The notes: a model not told the origin generated them from the sequence alone. A stretch of DNA of 64,000 nt from Paraktedonobacter carboxidivorans (GCA_041156125.1 JBEVTI010000024.1:1-64000); one strand, 5' to 3'; positions 26,380 to 35,901 are shown, counted from the first letter of the stretch. Translations and numbers: made by a program.

Positions 26380-27078
26380 ATGATCTCGTCAGATGCAGAG
26401 GCCAGCGAGCGCCAGCCGACAGTGTTGCTGGTTGATGATGAACCGCAGATCATTGAGTTTTTGCGGGTAGGTTTTGGCTATGAGGGTTTTGTGGTCAGTG
26501 TCGCAAAGACTGGTCAGGAAGCATTGGAGAGCGTCAAGCGCCAGAAACCAGACATTGTAATTCTTGATATCATGTTGCCTGGTTTGAATGGTATGCTCGT
26601 CGCGCAGCATATTCGCCAGGCGCATGATACCGCCATTATTATGTTGACAGCGAAGGATGATGTTGAGGATCGCGTAGCCGGGCTGGATATTGGCGCTGAC
26701 GACTATCTGACCAAGCCCTTTGTCTTCAAAGAATTGATGGCGCGTGTACGAGCGGTCTTGCGCCGCCAGGGCAAATATCTTGGGGATGTGCTTACCTTCC
26801 AGGGGATCACGCTCAAGCGCGCCACGCGTAGCGTAACCCGTAGCGGGCGCGTGGTTGACTTGACTCCGCGTGAGTTTGAACTGCTGGAATTCTTTCTGAT
26901 GCATCCGCGCCAGGTGCTCAAGCGCGAGGCCATTCTGGCTCGGATCTGGGGCTACAACTATGTTGGTGACGACAACGTGATCGAGGTCTACGTGCGCCAC
27001 CTGCGCGAGAAGCTGAGAGATGATCCTCCGCAATTGCTGCAGACCGTGCGCGGAGTCGGCTACGTCTTGCGCGGCTGA
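26380..27078 (+). CDS. OmpR/PhoB-family response regulator
   Basis: A 232-residue DNA-binding response regulator. Receiver domain: acidic pair in LLVDDE (19-21), phospho-acceptor D63 in VILDIMLPGLNG, Thr in MLTAKDD, Lys in LTKPF. Winged-helix output domain: VDLTPREFELLEFFLMHP, the recognition helix NVIEVYVRHLREKL, and the wing QTVRGVGYVL. AGGAAGG precedes the ATG. The cognate kinase begins 12 bp downstream, with its ribosome site overlapping the regulator's stop, so the two are translationally linked. Confidence 0.92.
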   Translation: MISSDAEASERQPTVLLVDDEPQIIEFLRVGFGYEGFVVSVAKTGQEALESVKRQKPDIVILDIMLPGLNGMLVAQHIRQAHDTAIIMLTAKDDVEDRVAGLDIGADDYLTKPFVFKELMARVRAVLRRQGKYLGDVLTFQGITLKRATRSVTRSGRVVDLTPREFELLEFFLMHPRQVLKREAILARIWGYNYVGDDNVIEVYVRHLREKLRDDPPQLLQTVRGVGYVLRG

Positions 27079-27090
27079 GGAGAAAACGCT

Positions 27091-28689
27091 ATGGGCAGAC
27101 ATCATTCGTTCTCACATGCATTAGCGCGCTTATCGATCCGCTGGCGGCTGGCGCTTATTTTGTTTGGCCTGCTTGTACTCCTGCTGGGAGCCCTGAGTAT
27201 CCTGGTCTCGGCCACGGAAGAACAGACCTTGCTTGCCAGCCAGGCCAACGTGCTCACTAACGAGGCCCAGCTTGTGCAGACCCAGCTCCAGCCAAGCAAA
27301 GTCAGGCTGAGCCAGGCGCAGATCCTGACATTCCCAGAGATAGCAAAAGAGATGTCCACGGGCATGGCAAGCGCAATCCAGACAACCCTGGGTCAGAGTG
27401 TAGGGGTCTCTCTCCTCTCTTTTACTGGCAACGCACTGACAACTGATAGCGGGCAGGGGACTGGCTCTGATGCTCTCCCTGCACACAGAGTGATCTTGAG
27501 CCAATCCACGGTCCAGCAGTGGCTGAGCGCCCGTTCCACGCCAGCCTATCTGCTGGCAAACGATAGCTATGGGCAGCGCACCCTGGTGATTTTGCTGCCT
27601 ATAGCTGCCTGGGATAAAACGGTTCAACAACTCGACAATAGCAATGTGGCAGTGGACACATCGGGATACAGAAAGGCCCTGTTACAACTGAGCATGCCAA
27701 CCACTGCCATCGACCAGGCCGTCTCGACGACACGCTTGATCCTCTTGCTGGGCGTCCTTGCGGCCCTGCTTATAGCTGCTACCCTTACCCTGCCACTGAT
27801 TAACCTGGCGCTGCGTCCACTGGTCGAAATGGAGAGGGTCAGTGCGCGCATCGCGGCTGGCTCGCTCTCCTTGCGTCTCGTAGAGCCACTCGCGCGCGAT
27901 GAGATTGGACGCCTGGCCTCTACCTTTAATCAGATGGTAGCGCGTCTGGAGGCCGCCTTTGTCCGACAAAAGCGCTTTGTGGCCGATGTCTCGCATGAAC
28001 TACGCACGCCACTGACGGGTCTTGGTGGAAGTCTGGAGATGCTCCTGCTGGGAGCCGACAACGGAGACGTAGAGACCTCGTACCGTCTCAAGAGCGGCAT
28101 GTACAGCGAAGTTGAGCGTATGCAACGCCTGGTTGTAGATCTGCTGGCCCTCACGCGTCTGGACGACGGGCATCTCCAACTGCGCCGCGAGAGCCTTGAC
28201 CTTCACGCGCTGCTGTGTGAGCTATGTGAGCAGATGCAGGAATTGACATCCGGCCAGGTACTCACATGCCAAGTAGCCCCTGACCTGCCCACGTTCTATG
28301 GAGATAGCGACCAACTGCGACGTATTCTGGTCAATATCATCGAGAACGCCCTCAAATTCACGCCCGCCGGGGGTCGTATAGAGCTTGATGTGTCCAGTGA
28401 AGGCGCTAAATGTATCAGACTGGAGATCCGCGACACCGGCTCAGGCATTTCCCCGCAGGCTCTCCCCCACGTCTTCGAGCGCTTCTATCGCGCTGATCCC
28501 TCGCGTAGTCGCCAGCCCTCGCAGATCGGTGGCAGTGGTCTGGGACTCTCCATCGCCAAAGAACTCGTTGAAGCGCATCAAGGCACTATTGCTATAGCCA
28601 GTCAACTCGGCGTGGGCACAACCGTAACGATGCGCCTGCCTGCCCATGCTAAACAAACGGACTCGCCAGATCATTGGCCGCGTGAATAA
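27091..28689 (+). CDS. Two-component sensor histidine kinase (HAMP-HisKA-HATPase)
   Basis: A 532-residue membrane kinase and partner of the preceding regulator. TM1 is at about 14-38. An extracytoplasmic sensor region of about 170 residues follows, TM2 is at about 215-240 (LILLLGVLAALLIAATLTLP), and a HAMP linker has LRPLVEMERVSARIAAG. HisKA has H302 in DVSHELRTPLTGLGG. The ATPase has the N-box IIENALKF, DTGSGISP, and the G2 box GGSGLGLSIAKELVEAHQG. The type resembles BaeS/PhoR-like envelope sensors. The stimulus cannot be told; the upstream secreted DUF5666 protein could be related. Confidence 0.92.
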   Translation: MGRHHSFSHALARLSIRWRLALILFGLLVLLLGALSILVSATEEQTLLASQANVLTNEAQLVQTQLQPSKVRLSQAQILTFPEIAKEMSTGMASAIQTTLGQSVGVSLLSFTGNALTTDSGQGTGSDALPAHRVILSQSTVQQWLSARSTPAYLLANDSYGQRTLVILLPIAAWDKTVQQLDNSNVAVDTSGYRKALLQLSMPTTAIDQAVSTTRLILLLGVLAALLIAATLTLPLINLALRPLVEMERVSARIAAGSLSLRLVEPLARDEIGRLASTFNQMVARLEAAFVRQKRFVADVSHELRTPLTGLGGSLEMLLLGADNGDVETSYRLKSGMYSEVERMQRLVVDLLALTRLDDGHLQLRRESLDLHALLCELCEQMQELTSGQVLTCQVAPDLPTFYGDSDQLRRILVNIIENALKFTPAGGRIELDVSSEGAKCIRLEIRDTGSGISPQALPHVFERFYRADPSRSRQPSQIGGSGLGLSIAKELVEAHQGTIAIASQLGVGTTVTMRLPAHAKQTDSPDHWPRE

Positions 28690-28716
28690 TCATGCAGGCA
28701 GCCCTTGTAGATCGCG

Positions 28717-29313
28717 TCAGGAGGGCGGTACTTTATATGCTATACCAGCCAATAGCTGCCCGACCACGCGTTCGGGCCAGTCTGCTGCCACAGACTTGCC
28801 CGCGATGGAGAGGGCGTAATAGCTACCGATCAACTGTGCCACGGCCAGTTCGATATCCGTGGACGGTTCCAATTCGGAGCGTGCCTGGGCTTGCTGCAAA
28901 ATGGCACGCAAGCCCTCGCGTCGCGTGCTGATCACATATTCGCGCAGGGCCGCAAGCAATTCTGGCGTGCTCTGTGCCTCGGCCAGGGCCACCCCGACGA
29001 GCGGCAGACTATAGGGAGCGTCCATGCTCTCCTGAAAGTGGCGCAACTGCGCGAGCAAATCCAGGCGAGTATCGCCAGTCAATGGCGCTAAAGTGAATGA
29101 GCGGCGCGCATAAGCAATAGCGGTGGTAGCCAGGACAGCCTTGGAGGAATAGCGCAGATAAATCGTCGCGCGAGTCGTGTGAGCTGCCATAGCAATCTCT
29201 TCATATGACATATGCGCGTAGCCAACTTCCGCCAGCAGGCGCAGTGTCGCTTCCAGAATACGTTCATCCAGCGCGCTTTCACGCGGTCTGCCCCGTGGTC
29301 GGGTCTCTTTCAT
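28717..29313 (-). CDS. TetR-family transcriptional repressor
   Basis: A 198-residue repressor. After a basic N-terminal arm (KETRPRGRPRE) comes the TetR HTH (ILEATLRLLAEVGYAHMSYE, then ARTTR-like recognition helix HTTRATIYLRYSSK). The C-terminal part resembles the TetR_C-like helical ligand domain with RREGLRAILQQAQ. It is divergent from the small protein gene at 29586, and a perfect palindrome with 9-bp arms lies in the shared promoter region, which should be its operator. It is convergent with the histidine kinase gene. Confidence 0.88.
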   Translation of the reverse strand: MKETRPRGRPRESALDERILEATLRLLAEVGYAHMSYEEIAMAAHTTRATIYLRYSSKAVLATTAIAYARRSFTLAPLTGDTRLDLLAQLRHFQESMDAPYSLPLVGVALAEAQSTPELLAALREYVISTRREGLRAILQQAQARSELEPSTDIELAVAQLIGSYYALSIAGKSVAADWPERVVGQLLAGIAYKVPPS

Positions 29314-29362
29314 CCAGGCACCTGTATCTTTTCTTGCTCACAAAAAATGTGCGCTTCCATGC

Positions 29363-29392
29363 TTGACGAATTACTATACAAGATTGTATAGT
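29363..29392 (+). promoter_or_regulatory. Operator palindrome inside a promoter, TetR/ABM-like intergenic region
   Basis: ACTATACAA-GA-TTGTATAGT at 29373-29392 is a perfect palindrome with 9-bp arms. TTGACG (29363-29368) and TATAGT (29387-29392) form an 18-bp-spaced rightward promoter. The palindrome fills the spacer and the -10 box, a typical repressor-blocked promoter. Confidence 0.72.
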
Positions 29393-29585
29393 ATATTACT
29401 GTGAGGCGCAAGAGGTGCCTTGCTGGCCACAGGACCATGGAAACAGCAGAGGCAAAGCTCCCACTTCAGATGGTGCAGCCGCCTGCAAGCTCAGCGACTG
29501 TCCTAACTCTCTGAGAAGGCTTTTTATGCCAGGGCTGGTCATAAGCCTGTGATGATTAATGTTTTGAACAGGAGATAAGAATATA

Positions 29586-29936
29586 ATGGCAACCTATCCG
29601 GTTGTACGTATTTCCAAAGGACGCTTCGCGTCCACCAGCTATGAAGAGATCAATGGGCTTGCTCAGGCATCGGCAAAGTCACTACTTCCCGCGCTCAAGC
29701 GTTTGCGTGGCCTGCTGTATTATAGCGCGGGCGTTGATCAAGTTACCAGCACATTTGTCAACATCAGCATCTGGAGCGACCTGGATGCGGCCAGGCAAAT
29801 GGAAACCTTGCCAGAAATGCAGGCCCAACGTCCCATTATGGAACAGGCTGGCGTGCAATTTGACGCCATTGCCAACTATGAGCCAGCGTGGGTGCTTTCA
29901 GATGCTGAATCATTAGCAAAGCCGCATTTGCCGTAA
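29586..29936 (+). CDS. Small dimeric alpha/beta-barrel protein (monooxygenase-like), TetR-regulated
   Basis: A 116-residue protein. Its layout (VVRISKGRF strand, helix LAQASAKSLLPALKRL, strand GLLYYSAGVDQVTSTFVNIS, then IWSDLDAARQMETLP) resembles the ferredoxin-like dimeric barrel of antibiotic-biosynthesis-monooxygenase proteins and relatives. In these families IWxxxxAA-x-M marks the second helix. The substrate is unknown. AGGAGAT precedes the ATG at good distance. The divergent TetR gene and the operator just upstream suggest it is induced by a small molecule, perhaps one that it removes. Confidence 0.68.
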   Translation: MATYPVVRISKGRFASTSYEEINGLAQASAKSLLPALKRLRGLLYYSAGVDQVTSTFVNISIWSDLDAARQMETLPEMQAQRPIMEQAGVQFDAIANYEPAWVLSDAESLAKPHLP

Positions 29937-30047
29937 CGTTTAGGGAACGCTGCTGTGCTATACTGGAAAGCAGAAAAGCTTAACGATAGATGCACATCAT
30001 GCACATGCGGCAGATAGAAACGCCGTGTGGGCAAAAAGGAGCAAGCA

Positions 30048-31415
30048 GTGAACTTGTATCAGCAGCCACCAGGCGATGTGGCAGTAAGCACCTCGTCCAT
30101 ACCGGCGAGACAAGGGCAGGGGCATTGGCCGCAAGCCACGCGGGTCATCTGGCTTGTGCTGGCCTGCGGGTCGCTGGTCATCTTCGTGGCCAACATACCC
30201 GCCTTCTTTCAGTACGCGAGCACCGTATGTACCCTGTCCGATGCCGGCAACTGTCCCGCCGAGCAACTCACCCCAGCCTATGCCCGGCTGTTTGAGTCAG
30301 TGCATCTTTCAGTCGGGATAGCAGGTGGTCTCTTAGCCGCCTTCTGCATAGGGATATCCGTCGTATACTGGCTGCTTGGTCTGCTGATCTTCTGGCGCAA
30401 ATCCCATGAACTGATAGGCTGGCTGGTCTCGCTGCTGCTGATCCTGTTTGCCTCGACAGGCTTACTGGGCTTCAACCTGCCCACGCAGACACTCCCGCCC
30501 TTCCAACTCCTGACAGAGATCATCTGTTATGGCTTGATGTGGCCAGCCTTCATGGTCCTTTTCTTCACCTTTCCCACTGGACGTTTCACTCCGCGCTGGA
30601 CCCTGGTCGTGTTCGTGCCATTCTTTGTTGTAACAATGGCTTCCTCACTTCCCATCACTGTGCCTTTCGTACCTCCTTTCGCCTTGATTCTGGCCAATCT
30701 GCTGGCAGTCGTAGTACAGATCTACCGCTATGCGAGGGTCTATAACTTCGTGCAGCGCCAGCAACTCCGGTGGTTCTTCTTTGGCCTGGGCATTATGTTC
30801 TTGCTCGTTATTCTCCAGAATATATTCCAGGTGTTGCTACCGGTCGCAGGCTTTGCGCAGACCTGGTATGAGCTCTTCAATGGACCCTTCTGGCTGGTGA
30901 TCTGGACCATTCTGATTCTGAGCATGAGCATCTCTATTCTGCGCTATCGGCTGTGGGATATCGATATCATCATTAACCGCGCCCTCGTCTATGGCTTCCT
31001 GACCGTCCTGCTGGTCGCGCTCTATGTGGGCCTCATCCTGACCTTCTCCGCTCTCTTGCGCGCCGTAATAGGCAGTCCCTCCGAGCAGCCCATCGTCATA
31101 GTCGCCTCTACACTGATCGTCGCGGCCCTCTTCCAGCCCCTGCGTCGCGGCCTCCAGACCCTGATCGACCGCCGCTTCTATCGCAGCAAGTACGACTCGG
31201 CCAGAGTCATCGCAGGCTTTAGCTCCACCTTGCACAGTGAAATAGACCTTGAGCAATTATGTGAACAGTTATTGGGGGTCGTGCAAGAAACCATGCAGCC
31301 CTCCCGCGTCTCCCTCTGGGTCTGCCCACCGCGCCGCGCAGCCCTCCAGAGCGTCTCATCCGCCCCTCTAGCAGCGGAAGGGCAGCCAGAGCTTGGCGGG
31401 TACGAGCCTCTGTGA
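30048..31415 (+). CDS. Multi-pass membrane protein, sensor-like, without kinase domain
   Basis: A protein of about 455 residues from a GTG start with an ideal AAAGGAG site; an upstream in-frame start would swallow that site. About ten hydrophobic segments span residues 35-370. They include the element ILRYRLWDIDIIINRALVYG common to N-terminal membrane parts of many Chloroflexota sensor kinases. The last 80 residues are soluble (FYRSKYDSARVIAGFSSTLH, then a GAF-like start) and stop abruptly in a Pro/Ala-rich tail. No histidine kinase domain follows. It may be a stand-alone sensor partner or a shortened sensor kinase. No neighbour indicates its signal. Confidence 0.7.
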   Translation: MNLYQQPPGDVAVSTSSIPARQGQGHWPQATRVIWLVLACGSLVIFVANIPAFFQYASTVCTLSDAGNCPAEQLTPAYARLFESVHLSVGIAGGLLAAFCIGISVVYWLLGLLIFWRKSHELIGWLVSLLLILFASTGLLGFNLPTQTLPPFQLLTEIICYGLMWPAFMVLFFTFPTGRFTPRWTLVVFVPFFVVTMASSLPITVPFVPPFALILANLLAVVVQIYRYARVYNFVQRQQLRWFFFGLGIMFLLVILQNIFQVLLPVAGFAQTWYELFNGPFWLVIWTILILSMSISILRYRLWDIDIIINRALVYGFLTVLLVALYVGLILTFSALLRAVIGSPSEQPIVIVASTLIVAALFQPLRRGLQTLIDRRFYRSKYDSARVIAGFSSTLHSEIDLEQLCEQLLGVVQETMQPSRVSLWVCPPRRAALQSVSSAPLAAEGQPELGGYEPL

Positions 31416-31610
31416 GCACGCCCTGATTGTGATACACTCAGAGAGGAAATATGCTTTCCTTTGCATTTTTGGTGCCAAAGAACAGTTTCGGGCGAGGATT
31501 GACGAGCAAGACCCATGCTCAATGTCTCATGGTTTCAATGTTTCATCGTTTCATCGTTTTCCCTGCTTTGACTATCAGGGATCAACAGAAAAAACAGTTG
31601 GAGGATTACT

Positions 31611-32285
31611 ATGGCGTCTATTCCTTTTGAGTACGCGTGCTCTAAGGAGGGAGGGTTCGTCATGGACCCAAATGAGCATAAGCGCATTGGGTATATCACC
31701 GCACTCGCGGGGCTTGGCATGAGCCAGCCATTTCCCTCGGATCTCCAAGTCTCCCTTCCGCTCAACGCGAACACCACCTATACGGCTATAAAGACTACTG
31801 TGGCCCCAGGTATGAGTAATGTTGGTGAGGCCAAAGTCGTCGGCGTCATCGAGAAGTTCTCATGGAACGGCGGCGTCGGCGACCCGATACATGTTGACTT
31901 CTACGTATCTCAAGAGAACGCCCACCAGATCAAGGCGCTCCAGCAGCAGGCGCTGAAGACCACCCATATTTCGGCATTTGGGTGGTGGATCGCGGACTAC
32001 GACCAGGAAATCAAGGTGTGGTTCGAGCAGAGCTTCCCCCAGTCTGGACCGACGATCACTGGCATAATCACGGGCAAGGAGAACCCGGCTCTCAATGTCG
32101 ATTTGACCCCGGTTGTGGCCAAGGACGGGATAGATGTCAATGTGTACAAAATCTCCCTGGGACTAGTTCCGGCTGCGAACACCCAGTATGCACTTCATTT
32201 CGCCAACTCGTCCAAAATGAACGTTGTCAAGTCCTGGGGATTGGTTGTCGGCACCCTGGGATCACAGGCATTACCAGGGGATTAG
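31611..32285 (+). CDS. Hypothetical protein, unknown function
   Basis: A 224-residue protein with a good GGAGG ribosome site. It has no signal peptide or clear membrane span. It looks all-beta, with repeated Val/Ile strands. Recognisable segments such as KRIGYITALAGLGMSQPFP, GGVGDPIHVDFYVSQENAHQ and FGWWIADYDQEIKVWFEQSF do not match a family I know. A large hairpin closes the gene. It stands alone between a membrane protein and a methyltransferase. Confidence 0.6.
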   Translation: MASIPFEYACSKEGGFVMDPNEHKRIGYITALAGLGMSQPFPSDLQVSLPLNANTTYTAIKTTVAPGMSNVGEAKVVGVIEKFSWNGGVGDPIHVDFYVSQENAHQIKALQQQALKTTHISAFGWWIADYDQEIKVWFEQSFPQSGPTITGIITGKENPALNVDLTPVVAKDGIDVNVYKISLGLVPAANTQYALHFANSSKMNVVKSWGLVVGTLGSQALPGD

Positions 32286-32286
32286 G

Positions 32287-32340
32287 GGTAAAACCCAAGC
32301 GCAGTTATGAGAGGCTTCACAGCTGCGCTTGGGTTTTACC
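32287..32340 (+). terminator. 18-bp perfect hairpin after the hypothetical gene
   Basis: GGTAAAACCCAAGCGCAG (32287-32304) and CTGCGCTTGGGTTTTACC (32323-32340) are perfectly complementary with an 18-nt loop that can pair further. It begins right at the stop codon. Confidence 0.75.
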
Positions 32341-32428
32341 TGCCGCAATCGAGTGACCTCCAATCTGCTTTTTCCCATCCCTCAAGAACCGTCATTCAAC
32401 ACAATAGAAACGTGTGCAAGGACTAGCA

Positions 32429-33193
32429 ATGCTTGAGCGTGACAGTTTTGAAGAGTTTCGCGATCCACAGACCTACGACGTAGAAGTAGAGGACTACGAC
32501 GAGGATCGTCCACTCGTCGAGCAGTGGGCGCGCTCGCTGGGAGGACCATTGCTCGACCTGGCCTGTGGCACGGGTCGCGTGGCCCTGCGCATGGCCGCGC
32601 AAGGCTACCAGGTCACAGGCGTAGATATCGTGCCAGAAATGATCGCCCTGGCGCGTCAGAAAGCCGCCGAACGCGCTATTTCTGTGGAGTGGGTAGTAGC
32701 GGATGCGCGCGCCTTTAGTCTCCAGAGGCAGTTTCCCTTTATCTTTATGCTCTGCAATGCCTGGCAATTCTTTCTGACGCGCAAGGATCAGGAAGAGCTA
32801 CTGGCCTGCGTCCGGGAGCATTTGCAGCCAGGTGGATGTTTTCTCTTTGAGACCCGCAATCCCACGCCCCGCAATCTCTTTGAACTTCACCATCCAAAAG
32901 GGGAGCAGTACACAACCCCCGATGGAGGGCAACTTATCACAAGCCAAGAGCAAGAATACGATCACATGACGCAAATCCAGCATTATGTCCGCTATCTCAC
33001 CTTTCATCGACCGGGAGGCCAGCGCGAGGAAAAGACGCTCTACACCGATCTGCGCTACGTCTTTCCCCAGGAAATGGAAGCGCTGCTGTTCTACAACGGT
33101 CTGCAGATCCGCGCCTCTTACGGCAGTTGGCAGCAAGAACCCCTGACCGCCTCCTCCACCTCAATGATCTATGTCTGCCAGAGACGTGCATAG
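32429..33193 (+). CDS. SAM-dependent methyltransferase, class I
   Basis: A protein of about 254 residues. The ATG at 32429 has AAGGA upstream; a GTG five codons earlier is less likely. Motif I is LLDLACGTGRVALRMA (41-56), the acidic residue is in VTGVDIVPEMI, motif II is WVVADAR, and a post-motif helix has LQPGGCFLFETRNPT. This is a Rossmann-type methyltransferase of the broad Methyltransf_25/11 group. The C-terminal beta domain (QIQHYVRYLTFHRPGGQREE) is common in this subgroup. Substrate unknown; the DUF2071 gene follows 130 bp later on the same strand. Confidence 0.83.
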   Translation: MLERDSFEEFRDPQTYDVEVEDYDEDRPLVEQWARSLGGPLLDLACGTGRVALRMAAQGYQVTGVDIVPEMIALARQKAAERAISVEWVVADARAFSLQRQFPFIFMLCNAWQFFLTRKDQEELLACVREHLQPGGCFLFETRNPTPRNLFELHHPKGEQYTTPDGGQLITSQEQEYDHMTQIQHYVRYLTFHRPGGQREEKTLYTDLRYVFPQEMEALLFYNGLQIRASYGSWQQEPLTASSTSMIYVCQRRA

Positions 33194-33325
33194 TCTGGCA
33201 GTGCTGTTGATTTTCTTTGCCTTGAGATATTCTTTGTGACAGCAAGCAAGGGAAAGTTGCGTCAGAATTTAGGTGGCCTCTACAATAGAAGAGAGACAAT
33301 TTGTGAGCGTTGGAGGTTTGCTGGA

Positions 33326-34090
33326 ATGAATACTGAAGCAATCTTACAGATAAGTGGCCATCGACAGACGCCCCTGCCTGAGGGGCCGTGGATTATGCGG
33401 CAGAGCTGGCAGGAGCTGCTTTTCGCGCACTGGCCAGTAGCCGTAGAAGCGTTGCGCCCGTTGATACCTGCCGCGTTGACCCTGGACACTTTTGCGGGAG
33501 AAGCCTGGGTAGGGATTGTACCCTTTCAGATGCGCGAGGTCTGTCCGCGCGGCGTACCAGCGCTGCCTGGTCTATCAGCATCGCCAGAACTCAACGTGCG
33601 CACCTATGTAACAGTCCAGGGAATTCCAGGCGTCTACTTCTTCAGCCTGGACGCCGGGAATCCGCTTTTCGTAGCCACGGCCCGCGCACTCTTTGCCCTG
33701 CCTTACTTTAACGCCAGCATGCAAGTCACCCGGCAGGGTGAGATCATCGACTACCAGAGCCAGCGCAAGCATCCAGCGCAAGCATCCCCCGCGACCTACC
33801 ACACGCGCTATCGACCGACCGCGCCAGTCGCCTACGCCCTGCCCGGTAGCCTGCCCGCCTGGCTAACAGAGCGCTACTGCCTCTACATCCTCGACAGACG
33901 CGGCCACGTCTACCGCACAAATATTCATCATGGTCCCTGGCCCCTGCAAGATGCCGAGCTTGAAGTCAGCGAGGATAGCATGGCGAATTCCCACAGCATC
34001 CATCTGCCAGACACCGCGCCCTTGCTTCACTACGCGCACAGACAGGATACCCTGATCTGGCGTCCGCGCCGCGTCGAACTTAGATCATAA
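33326..34090 (+). CDS. DUF2071 (YqjF-like) protein
   Basis: A protein of about 254 residues. GGAGG nine bases upstream selects the ATG at 33326. The order MRQSWQELLFAHWPV, then ALRPLIPAALTLDTFAGEAW, VGIVPFQMREVCPRG, ELNVRTYVTVQGIPGVYFFS and LPYFNASMQV is characteristic of DUF2071, a family with an acetoacetate-decarboxylase-like fold whose biochemical role is not established. It is soluble, with no signal peptide. Neighbours (methyltransferase, aminotransferase) do not define a pathway. Confidence 0.82.
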   Translation: MNTEAILQISGHRQTPLPEGPWIMRQSWQELLFAHWPVAVEALRPLIPAALTLDTFAGEAWVGIVPFQMREVCPRGVPALPGLSASPELNVRTYVTVQGIPGVYFFSLDAGNPLFVATARALFALPYFNASMQVTRQGEIIDYQSQRKHPAQASPATYHTRYRPTAPVAYALPGSLPAWLTERYCLYILDRRGHVYRTNIHHGPWPLQDAELEVSEDSMANSHSIHLPDTAPLLHYAHRQDTLIWRPRRVELRS

Positions 34091-34332
34091 GTGGCAAGAT
34101 GCTGGAGCCAGGCTTGTCGAGGCTTATGCGCGCGAGCGGAGCGGACACGCCAGCAGAGTCCTTCGTGAGAGTAGAACGCGTACCCCAGTAGGGCGCGAAG
34201 CTCTTGCGCGGATCAGGGAAGTAGCAAATAGCTGATCCATTGGTCTGCTGGATATGATAAAATGAGAATGAGATGGAGTATATCCAAACATATTCTCCTC
34301 GTCTATGCTGTCATCTCAAGCTAGGAGGCTTT

Positions 34333-35688
34333 ATGTCCGATTCTTCGCCATATCTGGGGATACCTGGAGAGAAATCGCGTGCATTGTTAGCGCGCCGTCA
34401 ACAATTTGTTGCGCGTGGCGTCTCATCGACGATGAACGTTTTCGCCGCGCGCGCGGATGGAGCGACGATTGAGGATGTCGATGGCAATCGCTTCATTGAT
34501 TTTGCCGGTGGCATTGGTGTAATGAACGTTGGCCACTCGCGTCCTGAGGTCGTCCAGGCCATCGCCGAGCAGGCTGCGAAATATGTCCACACCTGCTTTA
34601 GCGTGATGATGTACGAACCCTATATCGATCTCGCCGAGCGCATCACTCGCCTGGCACCTGGCGACTTTCCCAAGAAGGCCCTTTTCTTTAACAGCGGCGC
34701 TGAGGCCGTCGAGAACGCGGTGAAGATCGCGCGTTACGCGACCGGTCGGCCCGCCGTCATCGTCTTTGACAACGCCTATCACGGTCGCACCCTGCTGACC
34801 ATGACAATGACAGCCAAAGTCAAGCCCTACAAGTATCGCTTTGGTCCCTACGCCCCGGAGGTCTACCGCGCACCTTTCCCCTATCCCTATCGCATGGATA
34901 TGACGCCCAGCCAGGCTTCAAGAGCATGTATCGCCGAATTGAAGCGCATGTTTATCGGCGAGGTCGCGCCGGAGCAGGTGGCAGCGCTGATCGTCGAGCC
35001 AGTCCAGGGCGAAGGCGGCTTTATGCAGGCCCCTCCAGGCTTCTTAAAAGCGCTCAAAGAGCTCTGTGAGGAGCATGGTATTCTGTTTGTCGCCGACGAG
35101 ATTCAATCGGGCTTCTGTCGTACAGGCGAGATGTTCGCGGTCAATCACGATGGTGTAGAGCCGGATCTGATGATTATCGCGAAATCCATGGGCGCGGGCA
35201 TGCCGATCAGCGGCGTTGTCGGGCGCGCGGAGATCATGGACGCGCCCCCACCGGGTATGCTTGGAGGCACCTACAGCGGCAATCCCGTAGCCTGCGCAGC
35301 CGCTTTAGCAGTGCTCGACATCTACGAGCGCGAAGACCTGGCCGAGCGCTCGCGTCAGATTGGCCGCGTCGTCAGCGAGCGCTTTTTGCAGCTCCAGAAG
35401 CAATATCCCATGATTGGCGATATACGCGGTCAGGGTAGTATGCTAGCGCTAGAAATAATCAAGGATCGCACCACGAAAGAGCCTGACGCGCAAGCTGTCA
35501 CCGATATTCTGGCCGCAGCCCACCAGCGCGGTCTGATCCTGATCAGCGCGGGCACGTACGGCAACGTCATCCGCGTGCTGGTACCCCTGAACATCAGCGA
35601 CGAGCAGTTGCAGCAGGGTCTGGATATCCTGGAAGAAGCGCTGGGGACAGTCGCGCAGGTAGCCGCAACCGTCAACTCGGTCAGCTAG
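34333..35688 (+). CDS. Class III PLP-dependent aminotransferase (4-aminobutyrate aminotransferase-like)
   Basis: A 451-residue enzyme. The ATG at 34333 follows AGGAGG. It shows the class III signatures: FFNSGAEAVENAVKIAR (phosphate-binding helix), AYHGRT, EPVQGEGGF, VADEIQSGFCRTG, and the PLP lysine K284 in IIAKSMGAGMPISG. The TYSGNPVACAAALAVL and IRVLVPLNISDEQL segments favour the GABA/5-aminovalerate aminotransferase branch, which moves an omega-amino group to 2-oxoglutarate. No succinate-semialdehyde dehydrogenase is next to it, so the substrate assignment is moderate. Confidence 0.87.
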   Translation: MSDSSPYLGIPGEKSRALLARRQQFVARGVSSTMNVFAARADGATIEDVDGNRFIDFAGGIGVMNVGHSRPEVVQAIAEQAAKYVHTCFSVMMYEPYIDLAERITRLAPGDFPKKALFFNSGAEAVENAVKIARYATGRPAVIVFDNAYHGRTLLTMTMTAKVKPYKYRFGPYAPEVYRAPFPYPYRMDMTPSQASRACIAELKRMFIGEVAPEQVAALIVEPVQGEGGFMQAPPGFLKALKELCEEHGILFVADEIQSGFCRTGEMFAVNHDGVEPDLMIIAKSMGAGMPISGVVGRAEIMDAPPPGMLGGTYSGNPVACAAALAVLDIYEREDLAERSRQIGRVVSERFLQLQKQYPMIGDIRGQGSMLALEIIKDRTTKEPDAQAVTDILAAAHQRGLILISAGTYGNVIRVLVPLNISDEQLQQGLDILEEALGTVAQVAATVNSVS

Positions 35689-35818
35689 AAACTCAGGCAT
35701 ACAGTCCCCGCACGCTGACGAATGATAGGGAAGGAAATTGGCCCTCACACGCTTCTACTGGGCCTTTTCTCAGAGCAGCAAGAGATTTTGTTGGCGAAAG
35801 GCTGCCCCCGAAGAAAAA

Positions 35819-35880
35819 GCAGTGAGAGAGGGAGGATTGCGAGCGCATTCGGGCTCGCAATCCTCCCTCTCTCTCACTGC
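35819..35880. terminator. 26-bp hairpin between convergent genes
   Basis: GCAGTGAGAGAGGGAGGATT (35819 on) pairs with the complement in 35853-35880, apart from a 2-nt bulge; loop 8 nt. It lies between the rightward aminotransferase and the leftward flavo-oxidase, so it may serve both. Confidence 0.72.
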
Positions 35881-35901
35881 TTGTAGAAGCAGACTAACAA
35901 A

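Noticed and set aside
34091..34332. A possible structured RNA between the DUF2071 and aminotransferase genes
   Set aside because: Some short GC complementarity is present, but no cloverleaf, riboswitch core or conserved loop could be recognised.
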